Positions 7,892-15,526 of a stretch of DNA of 64,000 nucleotides are shown here, one piece after another. The notes below the pieces were generated by a model. The model worked only from the letters and a program-made list of their open reading frames with translations. It ran no database searches and had not been told where the DNA came from. Made by a program: the position numbers and the translations under genes. The stretch comes from HGM04593 sp045661225 (GTDB taxonomy: Bacteria > Bacteroidota > Bacteroidia > Bacteroidales > Bacteroidaceae), in contig JAZRFF010000003.1 of the NCBI GenBank assembly GCA_045661225.1, forward strand, positions 62,001 through 126,000. Direction: 5' to 3'. How positions within the stretch are numbered: the first letter of the stretch is position 1; every line of letters starts with the position of its first letter.

Positions 7892-10363
7892 TCACTGCAA
7901 ACGGAAAGATATGGGCAATGCAAAGTTCACATTCACAGCCTCTCCGCCCTGACGTCCGGGGTTCCACGCGGGCATAGAGCGCACCACACGCAAAGCCTCG
8001 GCCTTAAGAGCCTCGTACGACACAGCAACAAGTTCATTCAGTTTTTCGGGTGCGAGCGCCTCTTTGCTCACAACTTCGTCGTACTCGCGTTGAGCCTTCT
8101 CAAGAGCAATGCTATGTACCAAGAGTTGTTCTTTTGAGAATTCAAGACTATTTTTGCCCTCCTCAAGCGCACCACGCAATTGTTCAAGTTCCTCGGCTCG
8201 ACGCTTTAAAACAGCCTCGCTCATTTTGTCCTTCTCCAGTCTACTATACTGCTTTTCCATTTGTTTTATATCGTTCTCGGTCTGTGAATTCAAATTTTTG
8301 TAATACTCAACCTCATTTTCATAATGTGTTACATATTTTTTTAATTGAGCAATAGCCGCGTTGTCATACTTTGTACTGAGGTCACTATTCACCTCTTTAA
8401 CACCAGCGATACTGCCATCGGCCATCACCACAAACTGCACCACAACCCTACCCTGAGCGTTCAAGTCGCGCGCAGCCTTGGGATATTTAATATTGTTATT
8501 CAAATATTCCATCAACCCCTGCATTCCACCCGGAAACTCAGGAGCCTGCTCAACAACCTGATAAACACGGTGTTTTTTATTTATCGCATCGTCAAGAGCC
8601 ACCCCCTCTTTAAGCCTCACAAAGAGCGCCCCTTTCTTGCCCTGAACACGACAAAGTTCTTGTTGGCCGGGAGAAAGGTCTTCAATTTTCTTAACCTCGA
8701 GGCTGCTGATGTTGTCAGCGGCTATGTCGTCAAGCTCGCCAACGAAAAGCTCATCATTTACAAAAACCATCACAGGTTCCGAAATTAGAAACGGCATCGA
8801 AGAGGCCGAACGACGCAGTGCGACGGTGTCACTTTTTATCTTCAGCACCTCTGCCGAATTCAGCAGAGCAGAATCATCGCTGCCGGTAAATTCATAGACC
8901 TTGTCGGGCTCGCCGTTGTTCGCCTGCAGCTCGCCCTCAAGAGCAAACATCACAGGTATTGTCAATGACACATTCACAGCCTTGCCACGTTGACGTCCGG
9001 GGTTCCACGCGGGCATAGAACGCACCGCGCGCAAAGCCTCGGCGTCAAGCAACTCGTCACCAGCACTGCGCACAATCTTGACATCGCACACCGCACCGTC
9101 TTTTTTCACAACAAAGCAAACGATGGCGCGTCCGGCCTTACCCGCCTTCATAGCCGTTGCAGGATATTTAATATTCTCTCTAAAGAACTGCATCATAGCA
9201 TTAAAGCCACCCGGAAACTCAGGAGCCTGCTCAACTACCTGATAGACAGCCTCGCCTTTTTCGACCTCGTCAATGCGCACGACGTCAACGTCGGTGCTCG
9301 CTGGAACAACTTCCACAGGCTCGTCAACAAGTTTTTTCGGTACAAAACTTGAATCTTTAGCAACAAATTCATTAACTTTGCCGACAGAGTCGGGCACAAC
9401 GGCGCCAGCCGTCTCCACCGTCGAGAATGACAGCGCCACAACGGACGCAACCGGCACGATGTACAAAGCCTTTGCACATCTCCACTTTTTAGATTTTTCT
9501 TTACACATCATAGTGATACGTTTTTTAGTTAAACTGTGATTAAAGCTGTTGGCGATTGAGTAGAGCCTTGAGCCAACGGCTTTTTTTATTATCAAAAATT
9601 GATATTGCCTTATATTAACCCCTGAGTTTATGACAGCCTCATCGGCCTCGAACTCGTGTATATCCTTCAGACGCTCTTTTAAAATCCAAACAAAGGGGTT
9701 GAACCACTGCAACAAAATAACAGCATCAACAAAAAGAATATCCCACGAATGTCCGGCTGCAGCGTGCGCACTCTCGTGCGTAAGAATTTCACGGGCAGCA
9801 TCGTCAAGGTCTTTGTTCGACACCACCACCCAATAAAACCAGCTAAAAGGCCCCTCATTGCCATTATGGACACGCAATTTCACCCCATCACAGCCGTAAC
9901 GCGAAGCGTCGGTAACATTGCTGCGTAAAATAAGCCTCGCCATAAACACATACACCACAACCTGACGTACAAGCAACAATGCGACACCCACCATATATAT
10001 AATGAACGTAAACCGCAACCAGTCGAAAGGTTTATCAACCGCAATATTTTCAGCCGAAACAGTGCCTGGCACAGCCTCAACAGCAAGCACATCGCTATTG
10101 AGAGAAGGAGAGGCTGCAAGTGACACCCCAAGCGCCTGCCCGGTAGCATTATTATTTTCAATAACGCTCCACAGTCGCGAGAACGGCGATTCTACACCAA
10201 TATTCACCACTGGCAACAATAGCGAGACAACCACCACCGCCAGCAGCAACAATCGGTTGAGACGATGAAACGTCTCACGCGTCATAAATATCATAAACAA
10301 CGACACAAGTAACGCCAACGTTAATGCCGACTTAAGCACATAGAATAAAAAAGCAGCCATCAA
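7892..10363 (-). CDS. M56 (BlaR1-like) receptor peptidase with two TonB-C domains
   Basis: The 823-residue membrane protein has several N-terminal transmembrane helices (about residues 4-24, 36-56, 112-140). The zinc-protease motif HESAH is at 196-200 with a downstream glutamate in HEFEADEAV, and a membrane segment lies near 300. This is the BlaR1/MecR1 M56 layout. The periplasmic part carries a TonB C-terminal domain at about 374-480 (YQVVEQAPEFPGG...MPAWNPGRQ). A second begins at 601 with the same motif. The second is split: after residue about 661 comes roughly 125 residues of charged coiled coil (THYENEVEYYKNLNSQTEND and on) before its last 35 residues. The gene follows its BlaI repressor after 5 bp. 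The expected role is to sense an envelope signal and cleave the repressor; the signal is unknown. Confidence 0.88.
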   Translation of the reverse strand: MMAAFLFYVLKSALTLALLVSLFMIFMTRETFHRLNRLLLLAVVVVSLLLPVVNIGVESPFSRLWSVIENNNATGQALGVSLAASPSLNSDVLAVEAVPGTVSAENIAVDKPFDWLRFTFIIYMVGVALLLVRQVVVYVFMARLILRSNVTDASRYGCDGVKLRVHNGNEGPFSWFYWVVVSNKDLDDAAREILTHESAHAAAGHSWDILFVDAVILLQWFNPFVWILKERLKDIHEFEADEAVINSGVNIRQYQFLIIKKAVGSRLYSIANSFNHSLTKKRITMMCKEKSKKWRCAKALYIVPVASVVALSFSTVETAGAVVPDSVGKVNEFVAKDSSFVPKKLVDEPVEVVPASTDVDVVRIDEVEKGEAVYQVVEQAPEFPGGFNAMMQFFRENIKYPATAMKAGKAGRAIVCFVVKKDGAVCDVKIVRSAGDELLDAEALRAVRSMPAWNPGRQRGKAVNVSLTIPVMFALEGELQANNGEPDKVYEFTGSDDSALLNSAEVLKIKSDTVALRRSASSMPFLISEPVMVFVNDELFVGELDDIAADNISSLEVKKIEDLSPGQQELCRVQGKKGALFVRLKEGVALDDAINKKHRVYQVVEQAPEFPGGMQGLMEYLNNNIKYPKAARDLNAQGRVVVQFVVMADGSIAGVKEVNSDLSTKYDNAAIAQLKKYVTHYENEVEYYKNLNSQTENDIKQMEKQYSRLEKDKMSEAVLKRRAEELEQLRGALEEGKNSLEFSKEQLLVHSIALEKAQREYDEVVSKEALAPEKLNELVAVSYEALKAEALRVVRSMPAWNPGRQGGEAVNVNFALPISFRLQ

Positions 10364-10368
10364 AACGG

Positions 10369-10728
10369 TTATTTTTGTTTTTCGACAAGTTCAATAAGAC
10401 TCTTGAGTTCATCAAGCGAAATTTTCTCCTCTTTGACCAACGACGACACCGCGCTCAGATAGGAATTATTAAAGTAACGCCCTATCACTCCGCCAAGAGT
10501 ACGTTTGCCATACTCACTCTCGCTCACAGCCGCATAGTAGCGGTGCGTATTACCAAAAGCCTCGTGAGCCACAAAACCCTTTGTTTCAAGACCACGCACA
10601 ATAGTGGAGATTGTATTAAAATGAGGCTTAGGCTCATCGAGCATCGCAATAATCTCTTTTACGAACAACGGCCCTTTTGTCCAAAAAAGCTTCATAAGTT
10701 CCTCTTCTCTGTTTGTCAGATTTTTCAT
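10369..10728 (-). CDS. BlaI/MecI-family transcriptional repressor
   Basis: The start chosen at 10728 gives 119 residues beginning MKNLTNREEELMKLFWTKG, the usual N-terminus of BlaI/CopY proteins. An extra 14-residue in-frame extension upstream looks non-coding. A winged helix occupies residues 1-75, with the recognition-helix segment PHFNTISTIVRGLETKGFV, and a C-terminal dimerisation helix pair follows. BlaI-type repressors are inactivated by proteolysis from an M56 partner, and that partner gene follows after 5 bp in the same operon. Three AACTA-N7-TAGTT dyads upstream (10769-10835) are the likely operators, implying autoregulation of the pair. Confidence 0.92.
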   Translation of the reverse strand: MKNLTNREEELMKLFWTKGPLFVKEIIAMLDEPKPHFNTISTIVRGLETKGFVAHEAFGNTHRYYAAVSESEYGKRTLGGVIGRYFNNSYLSAVSSLVKEEKISLDELKSLIELVEKQK

Positions 10729-10767
10729 ATTATTTTTCTTAAGCTTATTATAAACCACAAACTCTTT

Positions 10768-10835
10768 CAACTATTTTTTATAGTTGACAGCACAAAGAAC
10801 TATATTTTTTAGTTAGAAAACTAATTTATATAGTT
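10768..10835. promoter_or_regulatory. Three AACTA-N7-TAGTT dyads, probable BlaI operators
   Basis: Three inverted repeats with identical half-sites and identical 7-bp spacing occur at 10769-10785, 10798-10814 and 10819-10835. The first extends to a perfect 7-bp arm (CAACTAT/ATAGTTG). Facing half-sites of the second and third also form TAGTT-N4-AACTA. They end 40 bp upstream of the BlaI start. BlaI/MecI dimers bind short dyads, so these are the natural candidates; binding is inferred. Confidence 0.7.
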
Positions 10836-10935
10836 AATAAAGGTTAAACAAGAAAAAGCAACCGACAAAATAAGCCACGCAAACAAAAAGGCAGGCAAGT
10901 TGTTACATAAGAAACAATCCTAAATTATTTACATA

Positions 10936-11097
10936 ATGAAAAGAGAATATCAATGTCCAAGAACAGAGAGCATAAGCTGCATAACAAGCCACATACTTGC
11001 AGCATCGACCGGCGGCACGCGCAATTCAACACAAAGAGCCGAATGTGCCACACCCGAGAACAGAAACACCCAATGGGGCAACCTTTGGGATAAATAA
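10936..11097 (+). CDS. 53-residue Trp-ended small peptide
   Basis: The short ORF encodes 53 residues. It starts MKREYQCPRTESISC, is Cys- and Ser-rich in the middle and ends NRNTQWGNLWDK. Bacteroidales genomes contain many uncharacterised peptides of 45-60 residues beginning MK(R/K)xYxxP and ending in a Trp/Asp-rich tail, and this one fits that shape. It has no signal peptide. It is divergent from blaI (208 bp between starts), so the operator region could control both. A strong hairpin terminator follows within 10 bp, supporting a short independent transcript. The function is unknown. Confidence 0.6.
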   Translation: MKREYQCPRTESISCITSHILAASTGGTRNSTQRAECATPENRNTQWGNLWDK

Positions 11098-11105
11098 CAA
11101 AAAAA

Positions 11106-11127
11106 GTTCAAGGCCGCAGCCTTGAAC
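11106..11127. terminator. Bidirectional terminator hairpin
   Basis: The stem GTTCAAGGC / GCCTTGAAC with loop CGCA is flanked by A-rich and T7 tracts. It separates the small peptide gene (plus) from the 3' end of pyrG (minus) and can serve both. Confidence 0.85.
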
Positions 11128-11160
11128 TTTTTTTACATATTGCTTAAACAGGAAAATGCC

Positions 11161-12765
11161 TTATCCTTTACGCGCAACAACATTCTTAACAAAATCCATA
11201 ACAACAGGTGACGGATGAAGCACAGTGCTTGAGTACTGAGGTTCATAGATTACACCCACATACCAGTCGTTAGCCGGATACTCAACAATATCCACAAGGT
11301 CACTTTCGGGGTGAATACCGGTGCAAGCAAGACCGGCCTTTACAAGTTCGTCGCGATACTCAATATTCAGTTCGTAGCGATGATAGTGGCGCTCTGTTAC
11401 ACGTTCTGTACCGTATGCAGCATAAGCCTTACTATCTTTTGCAATAACAGTATCGTAACCGCCGCGGCGCATAGTTCCGAACGGGTTGCCTACGCTCTTC
11501 TGCTCCTCCATTATATCAACGATATTATGCTTGGTCTTGTCGTCCATTTCGTAGCTGTTAGCATCGGTGTATCCAAGGATATTACGAGCAACTTCAATAG
11601 CCATAACCTGCATACCCAGACCTATACCCAATGTAACAAGATTATTCTCGCGGCAATACTTTGCAGCAACAACCTTACCCTCGAAGCCACGCGCACCGAC
11701 ACCCGGACAAATGATGTAACCGTCCATACCTTTCAGCATCTGAGCAACATTCTCCTCGGTAATCTTTTCACTATTTATAAAATGAGGCTTAATTTTACAG
11801 TCGTTGTATGTACCGCACTGACAGAGGCTCTCGTGTATACTCTTATAGGCGTCCTGCAAGTCATATTTACCTACAAGACCAATGTTTACAATCTTCTTTG
11901 CATTGTTGCGACGCTCAACAAATGTGCGCCAAGGCTTCATTTCAGGTGTTTCGCCCACCTCCTCGCCTGTAAGACGCAAAATAGCGGCATCAAGACCCTG
12001 TTCCTGCATTTTTATAGGCACCTCGTAAATCGAAGGAACATCAAGGCTCTGTACCACACAATCAGGCATTACATTACAGAAACTTGCAACCTTCTTGCAA
12101 AGGCCAACGCTCAATTTATGTTCCGCGCGCAGAACAAGGCAATCGGGCTGTATTCCAAGGCTCTGCAACTGTTTAACAGAGTGTTGTGTGGGTTTAGTCT
12201 TAAGCTCGCCTGCAGCCGAAAGATAAGGTACATATGTAAGGTGCACACACACAGCACGGTTACCAAGCTCCCATTTCAGCTGACGAATAGCCTCCAGGAA
12301 AGGCAAACCCTCAATATCGCCGACAGTACCGCCAATTTCGGTAATGACAAAGTCGAACTTCTCCTTTGTGCTGCCACGCTTCATCTTACGTTTAATCTCG
12401 TCGGTAATATGAGGAATAACCTGTACAGTCTTTCCGAGATATTCGCCACGACGCTCCTTTTCAATTACCTCGCTGTATATGCGACCGGTAGTAAAGGTAT
12501 TCCAACGTGTGGTTTTAATGTCGGTAAAACGCTCATAGTGACCAAGGTCAAGGTCAGCTTCGTGACCATCGATTGTAATATAACACTCACCGTGCTCCTG
12601 CGGGTTCAATGTACCGGGAGAGACGTTTATGTATGGGTCGAATTTCTGGATTGTAACCTTGTACCCTCTGGCTTGCAAGAGTTTGCCGATAGACGCCGAG
12701 ATGATACCTTTTCCAAGTGATGAAGCAACACCACCGGTAACGAAGATGAATTTTGTTTCAGCCAT
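11161..12765 (-). CDS. pyrG: CTP synthase with inactive glutaminase triad
   Basis: The 534-residue protein is a full-length CTP synthase. The N-terminal amidoligase domain (1-270) is intact: SSLGKGI nucleotide loop, GHEADLDLGHYERF and ITEIGGTVGDIE with the Mg ligands. The C-terminal class I glutamine amidotransferase domain (about 290-530) keeps its fold motifs (CPGVGARGFEGK, ERHYHRYE, SSTVLHPSP). All three catalytic residues are changed. The nucleophile Cys in GICLGMQ is Gly382 (codon GGT at 11620-11622), and the FHPE motif reads YEPQ, replacing His by Glu508 and Glu by Gln510. Glutamine hydrolysis should be impossible, so the enzyme is predicted to make CTP from UTP with free ammonia. The reading frame is open throughout and the promoter is canonical, so this is not a decayed gene. 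Confidence 0.93.
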   Translation of the reverse strand: MAETKFIFVTGGVASSLGKGIISASIGKLLQARGYKVTIQKFDPYINVSPGTLNPQEHGECYITIDGHEADLDLGHYERFTDIKTTRWNTFTTGRIYSEVIEKERRGEYLGKTVQVIPHITDEIKRKMKRGSTKEKFDFVITEIGGTVGDIEGLPFLEAIRQLKWELGNRAVCVHLTYVPYLSAAGELKTKPTQHSVKQLQSLGIQPDCLVLRAEHKLSVGLCKKVASFCNVMPDCVVQSLDVPSIYEVPIKMQEQGLDAAILRLTGEEVGETPEMKPWRTFVERRNNAKKIVNIGLVGKYDLQDAYKSIHESLCQCGTYNDCKIKPHFINSEKITEENVAQMLKGMDGYIICPGVGARGFEGKVVAAKYCRENNLVTLGIGLGMQVMAIEVARNILGYTDANSYEMDDKTKHNIVDIMEEQKSVGNPFGTMRRGGYDTVIAKDSKAYAAYGTERVTERHYHRYELNIEYRDELVKAGLACTGIHPESDLVDIVEYPANDWYVGVIYEPQYSSTVLHPSPVVMDFVKNVVARKG

Positions 12766-12823
12766 ATCTTTTAAATTTATATATCTTATGAATCTATGTC
12801 CAAAACTCTATTCTTTGGACACA

Positions 12824-12854
12824 CAAAGATAGTGCAAGAGTAGTTTACATCAAA
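12824..12854 (-). promoter_or_regulatory. pyrG promoter (TTTG-N19-TATCTTTG)
   Basis: On the minus strand TTTG (12851-12854) and TATCTTTG (12824-12831) are separated by exactly 19 bp, a full match to the Bacteroidota housekeeping promoter. It lies about 60 bp before the pyrG start codon. Confidence 0.85.
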
Positions 12855-12904
12855 AAAAAGATGGATTTTTTTATTATGATTTTTCTTTTGATGGGTTAAT
12901 ATTA

Positions 12905-12944
12905 AAAAATCGGGTGACTTTATGCATAAAGTCACCCGATTTTT
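12905..12944 (-). terminator. maf terminator (40-bp perfect palindrome)
   Basis: A perfect 40-bp inverted repeat centred on ATGCAT overlaps the last two bases of the maf stop codon. On the minus strand it ends in a T-rich tract. It separates maf from the pyrG promoter. Confidence 0.85.
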
Positions 12945-13533
12945 ACTTGATATTTTTAAGTTCGCTATAAAGTCGTTGCACCGGCAAACCCATTACATTA
13001 AAATAAGAGCCCACAATATTAGACATACCAATGTACCCTATCCACTCCTGCGCGCCATAGGCACCAGCTTTGTCCATTGGCTTATATCGGTCAATATAAT
13101 ACTCAATCTCATCATTGTCAAGGTGTGCGAAGGTAACATCGGACTGCGCCACAAAGCAACGCTGTTCCTCTTTTGTGGTAATTGTAACACCCGTAAAAAC
13201 AGAGTGCGTCTTGCCCGACATATTACGCAACATACGACGCGCCTCGGCAACATCGGAAGGCTTGCCAAGAGCCGCCCCGTCGAGCCACACAATAGTGTCG
13301 GCAGTTATCACAAGTTCATCATCAGCCATCATCGGACGATAAGCATCGGCCTTTTTCTTCGATATAAAAAGAGGAATATCCCCACCCTTCAAATCCGCTG
13401 GAAAAGACTCATCGACATCGGGCAGTGCACGAACCTCAAAATCAACATCAAGCCCACGCAACAGTTCTCGACGACGAGGCGATGCCGATGCCAGAATAAC
13501 CCTATATTTTTTTATATTATCAAGCATTTTCAA
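12943..13533 (-). CDS. maf: Maf-family nucleoside triphosphate pyrophosphatase
   Basis: The 196-residue Maf/YhdE-type enzyme hydrolyses non-canonical or dNTP nucleotides to monophosphates in the cytosol. The signature SASPRRREL lies at residues 16-24. The catalytic Asp is in VITADTIVWLDG, followed by LGKPSDVAEARRML and SGKTHSVFTGV, all standard Maf motifs. An alternative start two codons downstream (MLDNIKK) is possible. In the minus-strand cluster it follows kdsC after a 126-bp non-coding spacer. KdsC and Maf are commonly neighbours in Bacteroidales. Confidence 0.93.
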   Translation of the reverse strand: MKMLDNIKKYRVILASASPRRRELLRGLDVDFEVRALPDVDESFPADLKGGDIPLFISKKKADAYRPMMADDELVITADTIVWLDGAALGKPSDVAEARRMLRNMSGKTHSVFTGVTITTKEEQRCFVAQSDVTFAHLDNDEIEYYIDRYKPMDKAGAYGAQEWIGYIGMSNIVGSYFNVMGLPVQRLYSELKNIK

Positions 13534-13659
13534 TATTTTATATTATGTATATTTCTATTAAAGCGCAGATGCAAGGCGCGTGAAAAATCCGGAAGCAGAA
13601 GTCCGGCAAGCCAAATGAGTGTTCACGAATTTGAGTGCAACACAGCTGACGCCTTTTTG
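13534..13659. other. 126-bp intergenic element between kdsC and maf
   Basis: This stretch separates two genes of one minus-strand cluster and is unlike the usual AT-rich spacers here. It contains a small hairpin (CCGGA...TCCGG around 13590-13605) and two TGAGTG repeats within GTGTTCACGAATTTGAGTGC. No ORF is apparent. It resembles intergenic blocks I associate with dispersed repeats in Bacteroidales genomes, but that memory cannot be verified from this window. Confidence 0.35.
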
Positions 13660-14178
13660 TTACCAAGCAAACGCATTACTCTCATCTAACCACTTTCCTT
13701 GCGCACGCATAACCTGTTCAATAACATCTCGGGCACACCCCTCGCCACCACGCAAAGGCGATATATAAGCAGAAAGACGCTTAATTTCAACAGCGGCATC
13801 GGAGGGACATACAGGAAGGCCGCAAATCTGCATAACCTCATAATCGGGAATATCGTCACCCATATAGAGAATCTCCTCGGGATTAAGGTCGTACATAAGC
13901 ATAAGCTCTTCGAGACACTCTTTTTTTATTGATGCGCCAATATATATATCGGTTATTCCAAGCCCGCTGTAACGCGCTTTGACAGCTTCGCTGCGTGCAC
14001 CGGTGATAATTGCCACACGAAGCCCGGACTTTACGGCTAACTGCAAGGCATAACCGTCCTTTATGTTCACAGTGCGCATAGGTTCGCCGCTGAAAGAGAC
14101 GGGTATTGTTTCGCGGCTCAACACGCCATCAACGTCGAATATAATTGTTGTTATTTTTTTAAGGTCGTAGTTTATCAT
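13660..14178 (-). CDS. kdsC: 3-deoxy-D-manno-octulosonate 8-phosphate phosphatase (KdsC)
   Basis: The 172-residue HAD-IIIA phosphatase removes phosphate from KDO-8-P in lipopolysaccharide core synthesis. HAD motif I is FDVDGVL with the nucleophile Asp15 and the acid Asp17. Motif II is IITGARS, followed by the helical IKKECLEEL segment, and motif III/IV is YMGDDIPDYEVM. The length and the NIKDGYALQLAVKSGL segment match KdsC rather than larger HAD enzymes. It begins just 2 bp after the DUF2520 gene ends, so the two are cotranscribed. Confidence 0.92.
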   Translation of the reverse strand: MINYDLKKITTIIFDVDGVLSRETIPVSFSGEPMRTVNIKDGYALQLAVKSGLRVAIITGARSEAVKARYSGLGITDIYIGASIKKECLEELMLMYDLNPEEILYMGDDIPDYEVMQICGLPVCPSDAAVEIKRLSAYISPLRGGEGCARDVIEQVMRAQGKWLDESNAFAW

Positions 14179-14180
14179 AC

Positions 14181-14954
14181 CTACTTTATATTTTTCATTA
14201 TATAATCACTCATTGCCGAGTATATTGCAGATAGTTCATCATCGAGCATTGCTTTGTGAGAGTCCATCACGTTACTGTCACCGCGTCGAGCCGGACCTGT
14301 CTGAGCCTCAACAGGAGTCATTCGGTGCACTTTGCCTGCAGCCTCGTCGATGAGCGGCAACATTGCGTCGAACGGCAGGCCGTTACGTTCAAGGAGTGTC
14401 GCAGCCATATGATAAAGCGCATTGGGGAAATTGCACGAGAATACAGCCGCCACGTGCAAGAAACGACGTTGTTCGCTTGTCGCATAAACAACTTTACGGC
14501 TGAGCGATGCCGCAAGCGAGTTGAGAAACTCTGTATCGGCATCATTTGCCCCCTCGATAAAGATTGTAACCCCGTCAAGCGGCACAACACTCTGCTTATT
14601 CATTGTCTGCATAGGGTAAAAGACACCGTAGCGTGCAGCACCGGCATCGGCAAGAGCACTCATCGGCACACTGCCAGCCGTATGCAGTATAAGTGCCGAT
14701 GGATAAAGCGCCGACACCTTCTGCGCAACAGTGCTCAAAGCACTATCAACAACCGAAACAATCACCACGTCGGCAGGAGGCAGAGCATTCAGGTCGTCGG
14801 TAAAGGCACACCCCACTCTTTCACCCAACATTTGCGCCGACACGAGCGTCCTGCTCCAGACTGCGACAGGGGTATTTCCGGAAACTTTCAGCGCTACGGC
14901 AAGCGTAGTTGCCATATTGCCTGCACCTATAAGAACTATTCTTTTATTTTCCAC
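14181..14954 (-). CDS. Rossmann-fold DUF2520 protein
   Basis: The protein starts with a dinucleotide-binding strand-loop-helix (KRIVLIGAGNMATTLAVAL) and ends in a helical DUF2520 domain, the layout of pyrroline-5-carboxylate reductase/6-phosphogluconate dehydrogenase relatives. I place the start at a GTG (14954) just before the Rossmann motif, giving 257 residues. It overlaps the end of the nitroreductase gene by 11 bp and suggests coupled translation. A longer form from an ATG at 15017 would overlap by 74 bp. The substrate is unknown; the family is a putative NAD(P)-dependent oxidoreductase. It is followed directly by kdsC. Confidence 0.85.
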   Translation of the reverse strand: MENKRIVLIGAGNMATTLAVALKVSGNTPVAVWSRTLVSAQMLGERVGCAFTDDLNALPPADVVIVSVVDSALSTVAQKVSALYPSALILHTAGSVPMSALADAGAARYGVFYPMQTMNKQSVVPLDGVTIFIEGANDADTEFLNSLAASLSRKVVYATSEQRRFLHVAAVFSCNFPNALYHMAATLLERNGLPFDAMLPLIDEAAGKVHRMTPVEAQTGPARRGDSNVMDSHKAMLDDELSAIYSAMSDYIMKNIK

Positions 14955-15480
14955 CAAACGAACCAATATGAACCTTTTCCCACTGCATTTTTTCCTCATT
15001 GAACGGAGGCTGTTCATTCAACTTATGCCCTATTCCCACAATTGAGAGGACGGCATATTTTTCGGGTATTCCAAGCAGAGCCCTGACATTATCTTCGGCA
15101 AGCACACCTTCGGCGTCGCGACGGCAACGAATCTGCACCCAGCAACTGCCCAAGTTCAGTTCCTCGGCCGCTAGTTGAATGATTATTGTCGCTATAGAGC
15201 TATCCTCAACCCAAACGTCAGTCTTTTCGGTATCAGCAATTACTGCAACAGCCATAGCCGCCCCCGCGAGCAGACCGGCTCCGTGCTCCTTTGCTTGCGA
15301 CAGCGATTTTAGCACCTCCTTATCCTCGACAAGAATAAATTCCCAAGGATTTATACGATGCCCCGACGGAGACATAAGCGCAGCCTTCATCAGTGTACAA
15401 ACATCTTCTTCGGCCACAGGTTCACCGCTAAAGAGACGAGTACTGCGCCTCTTTTTCAAAAGTTCCAAGAAACTCTCCAT
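14944..15480 (-). CDS. Nitroreductase-family flavoprotein
   Basis: The 178-residue protein has the nitroreductase N-terminal motif RRSTRLFSGEPV for FMN phosphate binding and SPSGHRINPWEFILVED. The C-terminal half has LGSCWVQIRCR and a GIPEKYAVLSIVGIG segment. Such FMN enzymes reduce quinones, nitro-compounds or similar substrates with NAD(P)H; the physiological substrate cannot be read. It is the first gene of a minus-strand operon (nitroreductase, DUF2520, kdsC). The divergent malic-like gene starts 46 bp away, so promoters share a very short region. Confidence 0.9.
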   Translation of the reverse strand: MESFLELLKKRRSTRLFSGEPVAEEDVCTLMKAALMSPSGHRINPWEFILVEDKEVLKSLSQAKEHGAGLLAGAAMAVAVIADTEKTDVWVEDSSIATIIIQLAAEELNLGSCWVQIRCRRDAEGVLAEDNVRALLGIPEKYAVLSIVGIGHKLNEQPPFNEEKMQWEKVHIGSFGGK

Positions 15481-15526
15481 AATCTAATAGAATAATATTT
15501 ATGCGAAGATACGCATTTAGCGCGAA

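Noticed and set aside
11311..12720. Long plus-strand frame of over 450 codons
   Set aside because: It is antisense to pyrG, whose family identity, promoter and motifs are clear; the shadow frame has no recognisable domain.
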